A stretch of 64,000 bases of DNA from Actinomycetes bacterium (GTDB lineage: Bacteria; Actinomycetota; Acidimicrobiia; Acidimicrobiales; Palsa-688): contig JAKBAM010000002.1 in NCBI GenBank assembly GCA_021809105.1, forward strand, positions 62,001 to 126,000. Direction: 5' to 3'. The translations under genes were made by a program, and so were the position numbers. The stretch's first letter is position 1; the number at the start of each line of letters is the position of its first letter. The notes under the pieces were generated by a model that was not told the DNA's origin, searched no databases, and saw only the letters and a program-made list of their open reading frames with translations. This document shows, one piece after another, positions 42,942-51,285 of this stretch.

Positions 42942-45751
42942 TGCTCCTTGGTGCATCCTGGATCAACAGTCAGGTCGTCTTCGACGGGCTCGTGCAGGGC
43001 CTGGCGATCGCAGTGCTGGCGGTGGGCCTGGTGCTCATCTACCGCTGTACGAGGATAATCAACTTTGCGGTGGCCAACATGGGCGTGGTCGGTGCGACCA
43101 CGTTGCCCCTGTTGACGTTGCAGTACCACTTTCCCTTCTGGGTCGCGCTGGTGCTTTCGCTTCTCATTGGGTTGGCGCTCGGTATCCTCGTCGAGATCGG
43201 GATCATCCGTCGCCTTCGAAGGGCACCGCGGGTCGTCCTCCTGGTGGCTACTATCGGCCTGGCCCAGGTGGCATTGGCCATAGGGCGTGAGATCCCTTTA
43301 CCGGCTGACCAGAGCGCGCACTACCCGGTCGGAATCAACGTGTCGTGGGTGCTGGCTGGCATCACCATCCGAGGTGCAGATCTGGATATCGTTATCCTGG
43401 TGCCCGTCGCCATCGTCGGGCTGGCATGGTTCCTCGAGCGCACCATGCTCGGCAAGACAGTCAAGGCATGTGCCACCAACCCGGAGTTGGCGCGGTCGGC
43501 CAGCATCAGCCCGAAGCTGGTGTCGACCCTCGTGTGGGCCCTCGGTGCCGCGCTCGCCACCTTGTCGCTGGTGCTCATCGGCGGTGAGACCAGCTTGGCG
43601 GGTGGGCTGGCGTCGCTAGGGCCCGAGACGCTTGCCTGGGCGTTGGCGGCTGCACTATTTGCACGGATGTCCTCATTTCGTCGCGCCATGATCGCTGGAA
43701 TCCTCATCGGTATCGGGCAGAGCCTGGTGAATTTCAACTTCATCGCCGATACCGGTTTGATCGAGCTCCTGGTCTTTGGGACCGTCCTGCTCGCAGTCGT
43801 CCTGTACGGCCGAGAGCGCGTGGCAGATGAGGAGGTCTTCGCCTTCACGCCGCGGTCTCGCCCTATTCCTCAGAGGTTGCGGTCGAAGTGGTGGGCGAGG
43901 AACATCGACAAGAGTGGCCTGATGCTCCTCGGCGTGACCGCCTTGATCCTGCCGCTGCTCGTGACTGCACCATCCTCCCAACAGCTCTACACGGCCGTGC
44001 TCGCCTTCGCGATCTGTGCGTCGTCGCTGACGGTGATCACCGGTTGGCAGGGCCAGCTCTCCCTCGGCCAGATGGGCATTGCCGGTATCGCCGTCTTGTG
44101 CGCGGCGCGCCTTGTGCATTCGGGGGTGCCGTTCTGGTTGGCCATTGTCATGATGACCATCGGGGCGGCGGTGTTGGCCGCCGGGCTGGGGATCAGCTCA
44201 CTCCGAGTGCGGGGACTGTACCTGGCGGTAGTCACGTTCACGTTTGCCCTCGCCGCCGAGCAATACGTCTACTACCTGCCGGCCCTTAGCGGCGATGCGC
44301 CTGACGGTGCCAACGTCCCGTTCCCAGTGGGACGACTGTGGTTCATCTCCTTCCCTGGCCAGCGGACCTACTTCTACGTGGTCTTGGTCATCTTGGTCCT
44401 CGTGATCGTGGTGTTGAGTCGATTTCGGGACAGCAACATCGGCCGGACGATGAAGGCCGTCCGGGACAACGAGAACGCCGCGGCTGCCTACACACTGGCG
44501 CCGGGCCGCATCAAGATCCGTGCCTTCGCTTTCGCGGGCGCGCTCGCCGGGCTGGGTGGGTGCCTGCTCGGCGGCGCGTTCGCCAATGTGCCGTTTACTG
44601 CGAGCTTCTTCCTCGTCGACAATTCACTGGCACTGGTCACGATGGTCGTGATCGGCGGCATGGGCTCGGTGACAGGAGCCCTGTTGGGCGCCATCTGGGT
44701 CATCGGCATTCCCGCAATTGCTCCAAACAACACAACTCTCTCGCTGTTGACATCGAGCCTCGGTCTTTTGGCGATCCTGCTTTACTTCCCACGAGGATTG
44801 AACCAGATCAGCTTCGCCGTGCGAGATGCCATCATGGATTGGGCGGATAGTCGGTTCGGGAAGGATGTCGGACCCGAGAGCGTGACCTATCCTCAAGGTC
44901 TGCGAAGGAGGGAAGGGCCGTTGGATCCCGCGGTCCCGGCGCTCGCGGTGTCCGATCTACGGGTCATCTTTGGCGGTAATGTTGCAGTCAACGATGTGTC
45001 GTTGGCCGTTGACAGTGGCGAGATCGTGGGGCTCATCGGAAGCAACGGTGCAGGCAAGTCGACCGTCATGAACGCAGTTGGTGGGTTTGTCCCAAGTCGA
45101 GGATCGGTCCGGATCCTCGGCCAAGAGGTGTCCGGCCGGCCGCCGTCCTCGCGAGCATCGCTTGGACTGGGTCGAACCTTCCAATCGGCGACACTCTTCC
45201 CCGAGCTCACGGTGACCGACACGCTCTTGGTCGCTCTCGAGGCGAAAGGGAAGACGGCGATGGTGTCGACGGCATTGCGTCTTCCGAGCGCCAGGCGACG
45301 AAGTCGGGCCTCGTCGGCCGAGATAGGCGAGCTGGTCCACTTCCTGGGCCTCGGACCCTACCGCGACCACTACATAGATGACCTGTCCACCGGCACCAGA
45401 AGGGTCGTGGAGTTGGCCGGTCTTCTGGCACTGAACGCCAGGGTAATCTGCCTGGACGAACCGACAGCAGGATTGGCACAACGCGAGACGGAGGCCTTCG
45501 GTCCGCTCATCAAGATGGTTCAGCGTGAGCTGCAGGCCTCGGTGCTGCTCATCGAACATGACATGCCGCTGGTACTGAGCATCAGCGATCGCATGTATTG
45601 CCTGGAGGCCGGCGCAGTGATCGCCGAAGGGATCCCTTCCGAGATTCGAGACAATCCGCGTGTGATCGCTAGTTACCTGGGTACGGACGAGCGTGCCATC
45701 AGGCGCAGCGGAGCGACCACTGAGGCGCCGAAGCGTGGTGTAACACCGTGA
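42941..45751 (+). CDS. LivH-LivM-LivG triple fusion, branched-chain-type ABC permease/ATPase
   Basis: A 936-residue protein carrying three Liv subunits in one chain. LivH-like permease covers about residues 1-290 (GLAIAVLAVGLVLIYRCTRIINFAV), LivM-like permease about 320-625 (TGWQGQLSLGQMGIAGI, SLRVRGLYLAVVTF), and LivG-like ATPase about 665-925: GSNGAGKST near 700, LSTGTRRVVEL near 813 in place of the LSGGQ signature, and VICLDEPTAGL near 833. With the LivF attached to MFS, the operon supplies both permeases and both ATPases plus the binding protein. The following SDR starts inside the last codons (GTGA). Confidence 0.92.
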   Translation: MLLGASWINSQVVFDGLVQGLAIAVLAVGLVLIYRCTRIINFAVANMGVVGATTLPLLTLQYHFPFWVALVLSLLIGLALGILVEIGIIRRLRRAPRVVLLVATIGLAQVALAIGREIPLPADQSAHYPVGINVSWVLAGITIRGADLDIVILVPVAIVGLAWFLERTMLGKTVKACATNPELARSASISPKLVSTLVWALGAALATLSLVLIGGETSLAGGLASLGPETLAWALAAALFARMSSFRRAMIAGILIGIGQSLVNFNFIADTGLIELLVFGTVLLAVVLYGRERVADEEVFAFTPRSRPIPQRLRSKWWARNIDKSGLMLLGVTALILPLLVTAPSSQQLYTAVLAFAICASSLTVITGWQGQLSLGQMGIAGIAVLCAARLVHSGVPFWLAIVMMTIGAAVLAAGLGISSLRVRGLYLAVVTFTFALAAEQYVYYLPALSGDAPDGANVPFPVGRLWFISFPGQRTYFYVVLVILVLVIVVLSRFRDSNIGRTMKAVRDNENAAAAYTLAPGRIKIRAFAFAGALAGLGGCLLGGAFANVPFTASFFLVDNSLALVTMVVIGGMGSVTGALLGAIWVIGIPAIAPNNTTLSLLTSSLGLLAILLYFPRGLNQISFAVRDAIMDWADSRFGKDVGPESVTYPQGLRRREGPLDPAVPALAVSDLRVIFGGNVAVNDVSLAVDSGEIVGLIGSNGAGKSTVMNAVGGFVPSRGSVRILGQEVSGRPPSSRASLGLGRTFQSATLFPELTVTDTLLVALEAKGKTAMVSTALRLPSARRRSRASSAEIGELVHFLGLGPYRDHYIDDLSTGTRRVVELAGLLALNARVICLDEPTAGLAQRETEAFGPLIKMVQRELQASVLLIEHDMPLVLSISDRMYCLEAGAVIAEGIPSEIRDNPRVIASYLGTDERAIRRSGATTEAPKRGVTP

Positions 45752-46500
45752 CGGGGCGTCTGGAGAGCAAGGTTGCGGTGATCACCGGGGCTGGATCGGG
45801 CATAGGTAGGTCCATGGCCAAGCTGTTCGCGGCGGAGGGCGCCCGGGTTGTATGTGCCGACATCAGCGGCCGTCAGCATGATGTCGCAGCGGAGATCGGT
45901 GACGCCGCGATCGCCGCGCAGGTCGATCTAGCAATTCCCGCTCAGATAGCATCCATGATCGACACTGCCGACAAGGCCTTCGGGCGGCTCGATGTTCTCT
46001 GCAACAACGCTGGCTTGGGCGGTCCAATCATGCCGCTGGCCGAGCAGACCGAAGACAACTGGGATATGATCCATGGTGTCAACCTCAAGGCCGTGTTCTT
46101 CGGAATGAAGTACGGCATCCACTCGATGCTGCGCACTGGCGGTGGCTCGATCGTTAACACTGCTTCAGCCGCGGCCTTGGTCGGTTGGAAGGGACACGGC
46201 GTTTACGCGGCGGCGAAGGCCGGCGTCATCCAACTGACGAAATGTGCGGCGCTCGACTACGCGGAGGCAGGGATACGGGTTAACGCCATCTGTCCCGGGA
46301 ACACCTGGACTGGCCTGGTCAAAGCCTCGAAGGATCATGCCGTGCCACCACCGGATGCCCGGACTCCGCCCAGCGTGCCCATGAACCGATGGGGTCTTCC
46401 CACCGAGTTGGCCGCTGCTGCGCTCTTTCTCGCGAGCGACGAGGCGTCGTTCATCACTGGTGTCGCTCTCCCGGTCGATGGGGGCTACGTCGTGCCCTGA
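45748..46500 (+). CDS. SDR-family oxidoreductase in transporter operon
   Basis: A 250-residue classical SDR: TGAGSGIGRSM near residue 14, DVLCNNAGLGG near 85, Ser in NTASAAA near 140, YAAAK near 155 and VDGGYVVP at the C-terminus. GTG at 45748 overlaps the LivHMG stop by four bases, so the dehydrogenase is made together with the transporter and probably acts on the imported compound. The last codons touch the region of the downstream TetR gene. Confidence 0.9.
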   Translation: MTGRLESKVAVITGAGSGIGRSMAKLFAAEGARVVCADISGRQHDVAAEIGDAAIAAQVDLAIPAQIASMIDTADKAFGRLDVLCNNAGLGGPIMPLAEQTEDNWDMIHGVNLKAVFFGMKYGIHSMLRTGGGSIVNTASAAALVGWKGHGVYAAAKAGVIQLTKCAALDYAEAGIRVNAICPGNTWTGLVKASKDHAVPPPDARTPPSVPMNRWGLPTELAAAALFLASDEASFITGVALPVDGGYVVP

Positions 46501-46586
46501 GCCATCCTGCTAGCTTGACGCCCCGTGAGGTCGGGTTCGTGGCAGGCGCCCGTCGCCAGGGGCGTTGTCGGTGTAGGGGTGCGGTC

Positions 46587-47213
46587 ATGACGCCGCCGCG
46601 GTCGGTAGCCGGACCCTCTCGGGGCTTGTACCGCGACGTCCAGGCGAAGCGCCTGAATGAGGCGCGTCGCGGCGAACTCCTGACCATATTGGAGAGCCAA
46701 GTACTCGAACACGGTTTCAGCGCGTCGACTATGGATGATTTCGCCGCCTATGCCAGGTGCTCGAAGACGACCTTGTATGCGCTGAGCTCCAGCAAAGAAG
46801 GCTTGCTCGCGACGCTGTTGCGCAGGTTCTTTCGCGAGGCCACCAGCAGGATCGAGGTCCGGATCGGTCCGTTTGAATCGGAGCGGGAACGGATCGCTGA
46901 ATACCTGTCGGGCGTGGGCTTCGAGATGAGCCGGATGTCATCCACGTGCTACTTCGATATGATGCAACTTCGAGTCACGAGGGACATCTATGAGCTCAAC
47001 TCTCGGGCGGCTGCCGACCGGGTGCACGGGTTTATCGAAGACGGCATCGGCTCTGGCGAGTTCCGGGCGACGAATGCTCGCTTCATCGGCGAGTCTGTTT
47101 CACTCCTCATCGACGGCATCATGCACGGCATTCTTCTCGAGCGTACGGACCTGACCTCCGGGCAGGCCTACAGCGAGCTTGGATCACTCGTCCTCAACGC
47201 GCTGACGAAGTAG
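46587..47213 (+). CDS. TetR/AcrR-family transcriptional regulator
   Basis: A 208-residue regulator. The helix-turn-helix reads FSASTMDDFAAYARCSKTTLYALSSSKEGLL (about residues 45-75), and the rest is a helical ligand domain with RVTRDIYELNSRAAADRV near 130. ATG at 46587 is preferred because a frame reaching back to 46389 would run through the end of the SDR gene. It is 86 bases from the transporter operon's last gene and 181 bases before a CocE hydrolase, either of which could be its target. Confidence 0.86.
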   Translation: MTPPRSVAGPSRGLYRDVQAKRLNEARRGELLTILESQVLEHGFSASTMDDFAAYARCSKTTLYALSSSKEGLLATLLRRFFREATSRIEVRIGPFESERERIAEYLSGVGFEMSRMSSTCYFDMMQLRVTRDIYELNSRAAADRVHGFIEDGIGSGEFRATNARFIGESVSLLIDGIMHGILLERTDLTSGQAYSELGSLVLNALTK

Positions 47214-47273
47214 CCCTCCGGGGTGGCCAGGTTGGGATCGCGACAGCGCTACTTTGCCCTCCTCGCTTGATTG

Positions 47274-47300
47274 TATGACACGTGGACGGGTACTGTCGTA
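47274..47300. promoter_or_regulatory. Imperfect inverted repeat between tetR and cocE-like genes
   Basis: TATGACA and TGTCGTA are separated by 13 bases and match as reverse complements at six of seven positions. The site lies 95-121 bases before the hydrolase start at 47395 and after the TetR gene, a fitting place for that regulator's operator. Evidence is symmetry only. Confidence 0.3.
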
Positions 47301-47394
47301 TCGAATGCGGTATGCGCATCGGGGCCGGCGCGGATCAGCAGCGACGGTATCCCGAGTCTCGCGATCCGGCCGCCTAATTGGAAGGAGCCGTTAT

Positions 47395-49131
47395 ATGGCT
47401 GAGAACGACGAGGTGACTGTCGAGAAGGACGTAATGGTGCCCATGCGGGACGGGATCCGCCTGCGCGCCGACGTCTTCCGGCCTGCGGTTCCGGGTCGGC
47501 ATCCGGTACTGGTGCAGCGCTACCCGTACAGCAATCGTGACGGGTACATGGCGATAATGGGGCAGATGATTGCAGCGCAGGGATACGCAGTGGTGGTGCA
47601 GAGCTGCAGGGGCCGGTACGGCTCTGAGGGCGACTTCTACCCGTTCCAGCCAGATGTCGAGGACAGTTACGACACGGTGGAGTGGGCGGCCGCCCAGCCA
47701 TGGTCGAACGGCAAGGTCGGCATGTACGGGGCGTCTTACAGCGGGCTCACGCAGTGGACGGCGGCTATCGCCCGGCCGCCACATCTTGTGTGCATCACGC
47801 CGTTCACATGCCCCTGGGACTGGGCCGATAGCGGGTGGTACTACGCCCCTGGTGTGATGACCCTGGGCCTGGCGTTGATCTGGAGCGCTCAGATGACTGC
47901 CTACGAGGCCGAGCGCAGGGGGGTAACACCTCCGCTGCCCGAGGTCGCCGAAGCCGCTTCGCTCCTCGAGGGGGGCGGGTCTGACTTCATGGAGCTGATT
48001 GCCAAGGCGTTCGACTTGCAGACCAGCGCGGTCCGGCCGCTTTTCGAGCGCCGGCCTCTGCGTGACATCGAGGAGCTACGGGACTTGGCCCCGTGGTTTC
48101 GAGACTGGTGCGACCACGACGACCAGCAGGATCAGTACTGGCGGCGGACGAGCGCGGCCAGACACATGGAGCAGATAGAGCTGCCGATCCTGCATCTGGC
48201 TGGCTGGTACGACTACTTCGCAAGAGGAGGGATCGAGGCTTTCGTCACGATGCATCGCTACGGGGTCACAGAGCAAACGCGGCGCGGGCAGCGCCTCGTC
48301 ATCGGCCCCTGGAACCACAACAGTGCCCAGGTCCGACCCGACGCCGACCCCAACGCCGGGATCTTCTTCGACTTCAGTCCGGGCGCACCCGTCATGCGGT
48401 TCTTCGCCCACCATCTCAAGGGGGAGTTTGGCGGGTACGACGACGAGGCACCGATCCGGCTCTATGTGATGGGCGAGAACACATGGCGTGACGAGTACGA
48501 GTGGCCGCTGAGTCGGACGCACTGGGCCTCGTACTATCTTGGTAGCACTCATGGTCATCGCAGCCTTGGCACAGATCCGCCGGGCCAGGAGGGACCCGAT
48601 TCCTTCGTCTACGACCCGACCGATCCGGTTCCTGGGCCAGTGGCGATTGGCTTCACCTTCAACGATCCCGTCGATCTCGAGGCCATCGCTGCGCGACCTG
48701 ATGTTCTCGTCTATACGACGTCGCCCCTGGTGGAGGAGCTGGAGATCACGGGCCCCGTCACGCTCGAGTTGTGGGCATCCTCGTCGGTGGAGAACACCGA
48801 CTTCACAGCGAAGCTGATCGATGTCTTCCCTGACGGCCGCGCCATCCATCTGTGCCAGGGCATTGTGCGCACCGGCGTCGGCGTCGCGCGTCCTCGAACG
48901 CCCGGAGCTGCATACTGCTACGACATCGACTTGTGGGCGACCAGTGTCGTCCTGAAGAAGGGGCACCGCATCCGGCTAGACGTGTCCTCGAGCGAGTATC
49001 CCACCTACGACCTGAACCCCAACACCGGGCGTCGCATCACTGCCGACGCTGGCGTCGTGGCGGCCACCCAGACCGTATTCCACGATGAGCTCCACCCGTC
49101 GCGCTTGATCCTGCCCGTCATCCCCCGCTGA
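47395..49131 (+). CDS. CocE/NonD family hydrolase
   Basis: A 578-residue relative of 25145-26977 with the same plan: VMVPMRDGIRLRADVFRP, CRGRYGSEGDFYPFQPDVEDSYDTVEW, the elbow MYGASYSGL near residue 116 and the C-terminal jelly-roll (TLELWASSSVENTDFTAKL). The nucleophile elbow reads GASYSG rather than GASYGG. GAAGGAG lies before ATG 47395. Ester or amide cleavage is expected. It is the first gene of a plus-strand run with the esterase at 49161. Confidence 0.88.
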   Translation: MAENDEVTVEKDVMVPMRDGIRLRADVFRPAVPGRHPVLVQRYPYSNRDGYMAIMGQMIAAQGYAVVVQSCRGRYGSEGDFYPFQPDVEDSYDTVEWAAAQPWSNGKVGMYGASYSGLTQWTAAIARPPHLVCITPFTCPWDWADSGWYYAPGVMTLGLALIWSAQMTAYEAERRGVTPPLPEVAEAASLLEGGGSDFMELIAKAFDLQTSAVRPLFERRPLRDIEELRDLAPWFRDWCDHDDQQDQYWRRTSAARHMEQIELPILHLAGWYDYFARGGIEAFVTMHRYGVTEQTRRGQRLVIGPWNHNSAQVRPDADPNAGIFFDFSPGAPVMRFFAHHLKGEFGGYDDEAPIRLYVMGENTWRDEYEWPLSRTHWASYYLGSTHGHRSLGTDPPGQEGPDSFVYDPTDPVPGPVAIGFTFNDPVDLEAIAARPDVLVYTTSPLVEELEITGPVTLELWASSSVENTDFTAKLIDVFPDGRAIHLCQGIVRTGVGVARPRTPGAAYCYDIDLWATSVVLKKGHRIRLDVSSSEYPTYDLNPNTGRRITADAGVVAATQTVFHDELHPSRLILPVIPR

Positions 49132-49160
49132 AAACCCAGACCCGGAGGTCCGCTGTCACC

Positions 49161-49982
49161 ATGATGATTGCCGAGCCAGTGCAGCTGTGGGAGGGTCTTG
49201 CTCCTGGGTCCGACGGATGGACCTGGGAAGAGCGCCGACTGAAGGTCCCCGTACCGGCCGCGGAGTGCGAGTTCCTGCTCAATGTCGTCCACCCTACGCT
49301 GACCCCCGTCCTGCCGGATCCCGCGGTCGCTACCGGCGCGGGCGTCGTCGTGTGTCCCGGAGGGGGATACTTCATGCTGGCGATAGCCCACGAGGGCTTC
49401 GACGTTGCCCGGTGGCTCGCCGATCGCGGCGTCGCCGCGTTCGTGCTCAAATACCGGGTGATGGAGACGCCCGAGGGGCAGGATATGACTGCATTAACGC
49501 AAGCAGCGGACCCCGCCGGGTTGGCCACGCTCCTCCGGCGAATGGACGAGTTCGCAGGGATCCCCCTCGCCGATGGGATAGCCGCCTTGCGGTGCGTTCG
49601 CGACCGAACGGCGCAGTGGGGTCTCCAGAGCGACCGGGTCGGGGCCCTTGGCTTCTCGGCGGGCGCCCGTCTTGTGCTCGACCTGGCCGCCCACGACGAC
49701 CGAGACGTGCGGCCGGCCTTCGTAGGAGCGATCTATGGGCCCAGTCGCACCGGGTCCGTTCCCGACGACGCACCGCCGCTCTTCACCGCGGCCGCCGCCG
49801 ACGACCCGCTCTTCGAAGGATCGATAGAGGCGCACGCCGCGTGGCGAAAGGTCGGGCGACCTGCTGAGGCCCACCTCTACAATCGAGGCGGCCACGGCTT
49901 CGGCCTGCTAGAGCAGGGCTTGCCGTCCGACCGCTGGATAGAGCAGTTCCACGCGTGGATGATGTCCGACGTACTCAGTTGA
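49161..49982 (+). CDS. Alpha/beta hydrolase, acetylxylan-esterase/BD-FAE-like
   Basis: A 273-residue hydrolase with VVVCPGGGYFMLAIAHEG near residue 65 (oxyanion PGGGY motif typical of polysaccharide deacetylase-like esterases), the nucleophile elbow LGFSAGARL near 160 and the His in NRGGHGFGL near 250. Such enzymes remove acetyl or other short acyl groups from xylan or sugars. The start may be either Met of the tandem ATG. Its final codons, 49914-49978, are duplicated at 51221-51285. It converges with the GH3 gene across the inserted HSL esterase. Confidence 0.84.
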   Translation: MMIAEPVQLWEGLAPGSDGWTWEERRLKVPVPAAECEFLLNVVHPTLTPVLPDPAVATGAGVVVCPGGGYFMLAIAHEGFDVARWLADRGVAAFVLKYRVMETPEGQDMTALTQAADPAGLATLLRRMDEFAGIPLADGIAALRCVRDRTAQWGLQSDRVGALGFSAGARLVLDLAAHDDRDVRPAFVGAIYGPSRTGSVPDDAPPLFTAAAADDPLFEGSIEAHAAWRKVGRPAEAHLYNRGGHGFGLLEQGLPSDRWIEQFHAWMMSDVLS

Positions 49983-50066
49983 TGAATCGCAGGTCTACCG
50001 TCTCGTAGCGCCTCCCTGCGAGACGGTGAAACACCACGAGCAGGCGGGCAGGCCGACCGACGCAAG
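49914..50066. repeat. Duplicated junction, copy A (esterase tail plus GH3 remnant)
   Basis: Bases 49914-49978 are the end of the esterase gene and match 51221-51285 with five mismatches in 65. Directly after, 49984-50066 match the C-terminal part of the GH3 gene (51453-51540), including CACGAGCAGGCGGGCAGG, although no GH3 gene continues here. The 167 bases that separate the two blocks near the GH3 end are missing in this copy. The result is a decayed GH3 fragment between two intact genes. Confidence 0.8.
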
Positions 50067-50157
50067 GGACGCGCCTACCAGCTGGGCACGCTGGAGGTGC
50101 ACCCTTAAAACCACGCGGCGCAAGGCCGCATTCGACGATTCAGAGCGGAGGCTCAAC

Positions 50158-51174
50158 ATGACGGATTCCCCTTCCACAGAACACCAGTACGCGCAGATGC
50201 CGATCCCCACGACCATCAGTCCAGCGGCCCAGGCGATCCTGGCTGCCTCGATGCAAATGGCGCCGCAGCCCAATCCGGAGCCAGGCGACGCCGAGGGGTG
50301 GGCGGCGATGGCAGCCCGAGCCGCAAGCACCGATCCAGCGACCATCGAAGCCGTCGCGAAGGTCACGACCGCGTCTGTCGACACGGGCCTTGCCGCCCCG
50401 GCCGAGTCCTACGAAGTGGACGGGGCGAAGTACTTCATCGCCACGCCAGAGGGCCTCGGAGACGACGACCGCGTGCTGTACTTCATTCACGGTGGTGGGT
50501 TCGTCTTCGGCGGAGGAGCGACAGCGAGCCGTTCGACGGAGCTCGTCGCAGGCAGTTACGGCGTCCGGACGTGGGGCATCGACTATCGGCAGCTGCCGAC
50601 CGACCCCTATCCCGCCGGCCTCGACGACGTTCTGGCCGTCTACCGCGCACTACTTGCCCACTACCGACCTGATTCGATCGCCCTTGCTGGCCAGTCCGGC
50701 GGATCCAATCTGGCTGCTGCGCTACTGCTGCGCGCCCACGACGAGGGGCTCCCGCTTCCCGTCGCGGTCGGACTCATCTCACCACCCGCAGATCTGACCC
50801 AGGCGGGCGACACCTTCCAGACGAATGCCTTCACCCTCGCGCCAGGTGGCCTCACCAACCTGGCGGCGTTCTACGCGGGCGGCCGTCCGCTTGACGACCC
50901 CTACATCTCACCGCTCTTCGGTGACTTCACCGCCGAGTTCCCGCCGACCGTCCTGACGGCGGGCACTCGCGACTTCCTGCTGTCCGACACCGTGCGCCTG
51001 CACCGCAAACTGCTGAAGGCCGGCGTTCGCGCGGAATTGCACGTCTGGGAGGGAGCACCCCACGGCATGTTCATGGGCGAGGCGCCTGAGGACTTTGAGC
51101 AGGTCGCGCAGGTGCGTAGCTTTCTCGAGGATGCGTGGGAGGCGGCGCGCGCTGGACTCCTCGCCGGTGAGTGA
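50158..51174 (+). CDS. Alpha/beta hydrolase, HSL-type esterase
   Basis: A 338-residue HSL-family esterase. HGGGFVFGGG near residue 112, YRQLPTDPYPAGLDD, the elbow LAGQSGGSNLAA near 180, GTRDFLLSDTVRLHRKLLKAG near 290 and the His in EGAPHGMFMG near 305 are visible. The elbow is GQSGGS rather than GDSAGG. It is closest to 27136-28113. GCGGAGG lies before ATG 50158. It sits between two copies of the esterase/GH3 junction sequence, so it probably entered this place as part of a duplication or insertion. Confidence 0.88.
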   Translation: MTDSPSTEHQYAQMPIPTTISPAAQAILAASMQMAPQPNPEPGDAEGWAAMAARAASTDPATIEAVAKVTTASVDTGLAAPAESYEVDGAKYFIATPEGLGDDDRVLYFIHGGGFVFGGGATASRSTELVAGSYGVRTWGIDYRQLPTDPYPAGLDDVLAVYRALLAHYRPDSIALAGQSGGSNLAAALLLRAHDEGLPLPVAVGLISPPADLTQAGDTFQTNAFTLAPGGLTNLAAFYAGGRPLDDPYISPLFGDFTAEFPPTVLTAGTRDFLLSDTVRLHRKLLKAGVRAELHVWEGAPHGMFMGEAPEDFEQVAQVRSFLEDAWEAARAGLLAGE

Positions 51175-51220
51175 GGCGACGCCGTCGTTAGGCGATCTCG
51201 TCGACCTCGGCCTGCACAGG

Positions 51221-51285
51221 CAGGGCTTGCCGTCTGACCACTGGATCTAGCAGTTCCACGCGTTGATGATGTCCGACGTACTCAG
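51221..51285. repeat. Duplicated esterase tail, copy B
   Basis: This 65-base block repeats the last codons of the 49161-49982 esterase (49914-49978) in the same orientation with five differences; one creates a stop (CTAG region) in the esterase frame. It ends exactly at the stop codon of the GH3 gene. There is no esterase gene in front of it, so it is a fragment. Confidence 0.85.
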
